A stretch of DNA of 42,257 nt from UBA11346 sp038318565 (GTDB taxonomy: Bacteria; Planctomycetota; UBA11346), in NCBI GenBank assembly GCA_038318565.1, contig JBBQCI010000025.1, positions 1 through 42,257 on the forward strand, read 5' to 3'. Shown one piece after another: positions 41,880-42,257 of the stretch. Below the pieces are notes generated by a model, which had not been told where the DNA came from, made no database searches, and saw nothing but the letters and a program-made list of their open reading frames with translations. Both the position numbers and the translations under genes were made by a program. The stretch's first letter is position 1; every line of letters starts with the position of its first letter.

Positions 41880-42257
41880 TCAATGGTCATCCGGGTCATG
41901 CTGCTCACGCAGCAAACGCCAAATCTTGGTGCGTAGATGTACAAATGATTCGAGGTCCATCACATCTTCGATGCGGTCGTACTTTTGCCAGTCTTCGGCT
42001 TCGCGCACTGGTTTGACGTCGATGGTTTCTTTGATCGCACCCGGTCGGCGCGTCATCACCACCACCCGGTCGGCCAGGTACACGGCTTCTTCAACCGCGT
42101 GGGTGATGAACATCACCGTGCGTGGGTTGGCGCGCCCCACACGCAGCAGCTCTTCTTGCATCACGGTGCGGGTCTGGGCGTCGAGTGCGCCAAAGGGCTC
42201 GTCCATCAGCAGCACATCGGGGTTGAGCACGTAGGCGCGCGCAATCGCCACCCGTTG
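41880..42257 (-). CDS. ABC transporter ATP-binding protein, C-terminal part (cut by window edge)
   Basis: The last 125 codons of a NitT/TauT-type ATPase. The frame is open to the window edge and begins within the end of the signature region (QRVAIARAYVLNP). Walker B (VLLMDEPFGALD) and the H-loop (ITHAVEEAV) are visible; Walker A lies outside. Eight of its eleven glutamate codons are GAA. It would supply energy for the importer that uses the binding protein at 40704-41762, 117 bp downstream. Confidence 0.92.
   Translation of the reverse strand, partial: QRVAIARAYVLNPDVLLMDEPFGALDAQTRTVMQEELLRVGRANPRTVMFITHAVEEAVYLADRVVVMTRRPGAIKETIDVKPVREAEDWQKYDRIEDVMDLESFVHLRTKIWRLLREQHDPDDH

Overview
The window is 42.3 kb of high-GC bacterial DNA, densely packed with genes. 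It has no recognisable rRNA, tRNA, CRISPR array, transposase or phage genes. Gene content (ThuA plus Gfo/Idh/MocA sugar-type genes, an M16C PreP-like peptidase, a long K+-independent-type membrane pyrophosphatase, a class II ribonucleotide reductase, a SEC-C methionine aminopeptidase, and an ECF sigma factor coupled to a membrane protein) best fits a free-living, probably aquatic member of the Planctomycetota or the wider PVC group. This placement is inference from family distribution, not a phylogeny. The last ~1.5 kb (about 40.7-42.26 kb) looks different in codon use and protein style, more like Burkholderiales, and may be transferred DNA or an assembly join.

Layout. 0-2.3 kb: a leftward pair, ThuA-like protein then Gfo/Idh/MocA oxidoreductase, preceded by two LacI-type operators 31 bp apart. 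The oxidoreductase gene is bracketed by inverted copies of a structured dispersed repeat. 2.3-5.7 kb: rightward ECF sigma factor, overlapping membrane partner, DUF151 nuclease and NAD-binding epimerase-like protein. 5.7-7.5 kb: leftward mutM and Ca2+/Na+ antiporter. 7.6-9.9 kb: rightward degenerate FHA protein and NhaA. 9.9-18.9 kb: a block rich in carbon-substrate transport: dabA/dabB (inorganic carbon accumulation, leftward), then a SatP-type acetate transporter, a FtsX/LolCE-type ABC permease with its ATPase, and CstA. The last three of these overlap one another. 18.9-22.8 kb: PreP-like protease and ZapE. 23.0-25.7 kb: hppA with a strong terminator hairpin and a 12-bp coding minisatellite. 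26.0-28.2 kb: leftward map (SEC-C type), a 65-aa ORF and thiL. 28.3-29.6 kb: ridA and rsmG. 29.75-32.0 kb: nrdJ, with two candidate NrdR boxes exactly 32 bp apart. 32.0-32.4 kb: two near-identical copies of the structured repeat. 32.4-35.6 kb: a compact leftward six-gene operon, mostly unknown. 35.7-37.6 kb: pentapeptide-repeat protein and a Tat-exported PhoX-family protein. 37.6-40.6 kb: a complete NitT/TauT-type ABC importer. 40.7-42.26 kb: a second substrate-binding protein and a truncated ATPase.

How the parts may work together: DabAB, NhaA, the Ca2+/Na+ antiporter and HppA all use or build ion gradients. DabAB, SatP and CstA together would cover bicarbonate/CO2, acetate and pyruvate/peptides. 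The most unusual structural signal is the dispersed repeat. Its hairpin differs between copy pairs by two compensatory base-pair changes, which argues that the folded form is selected. The least explained gene set is the six-gene operon at 32.4-35.6 kb.
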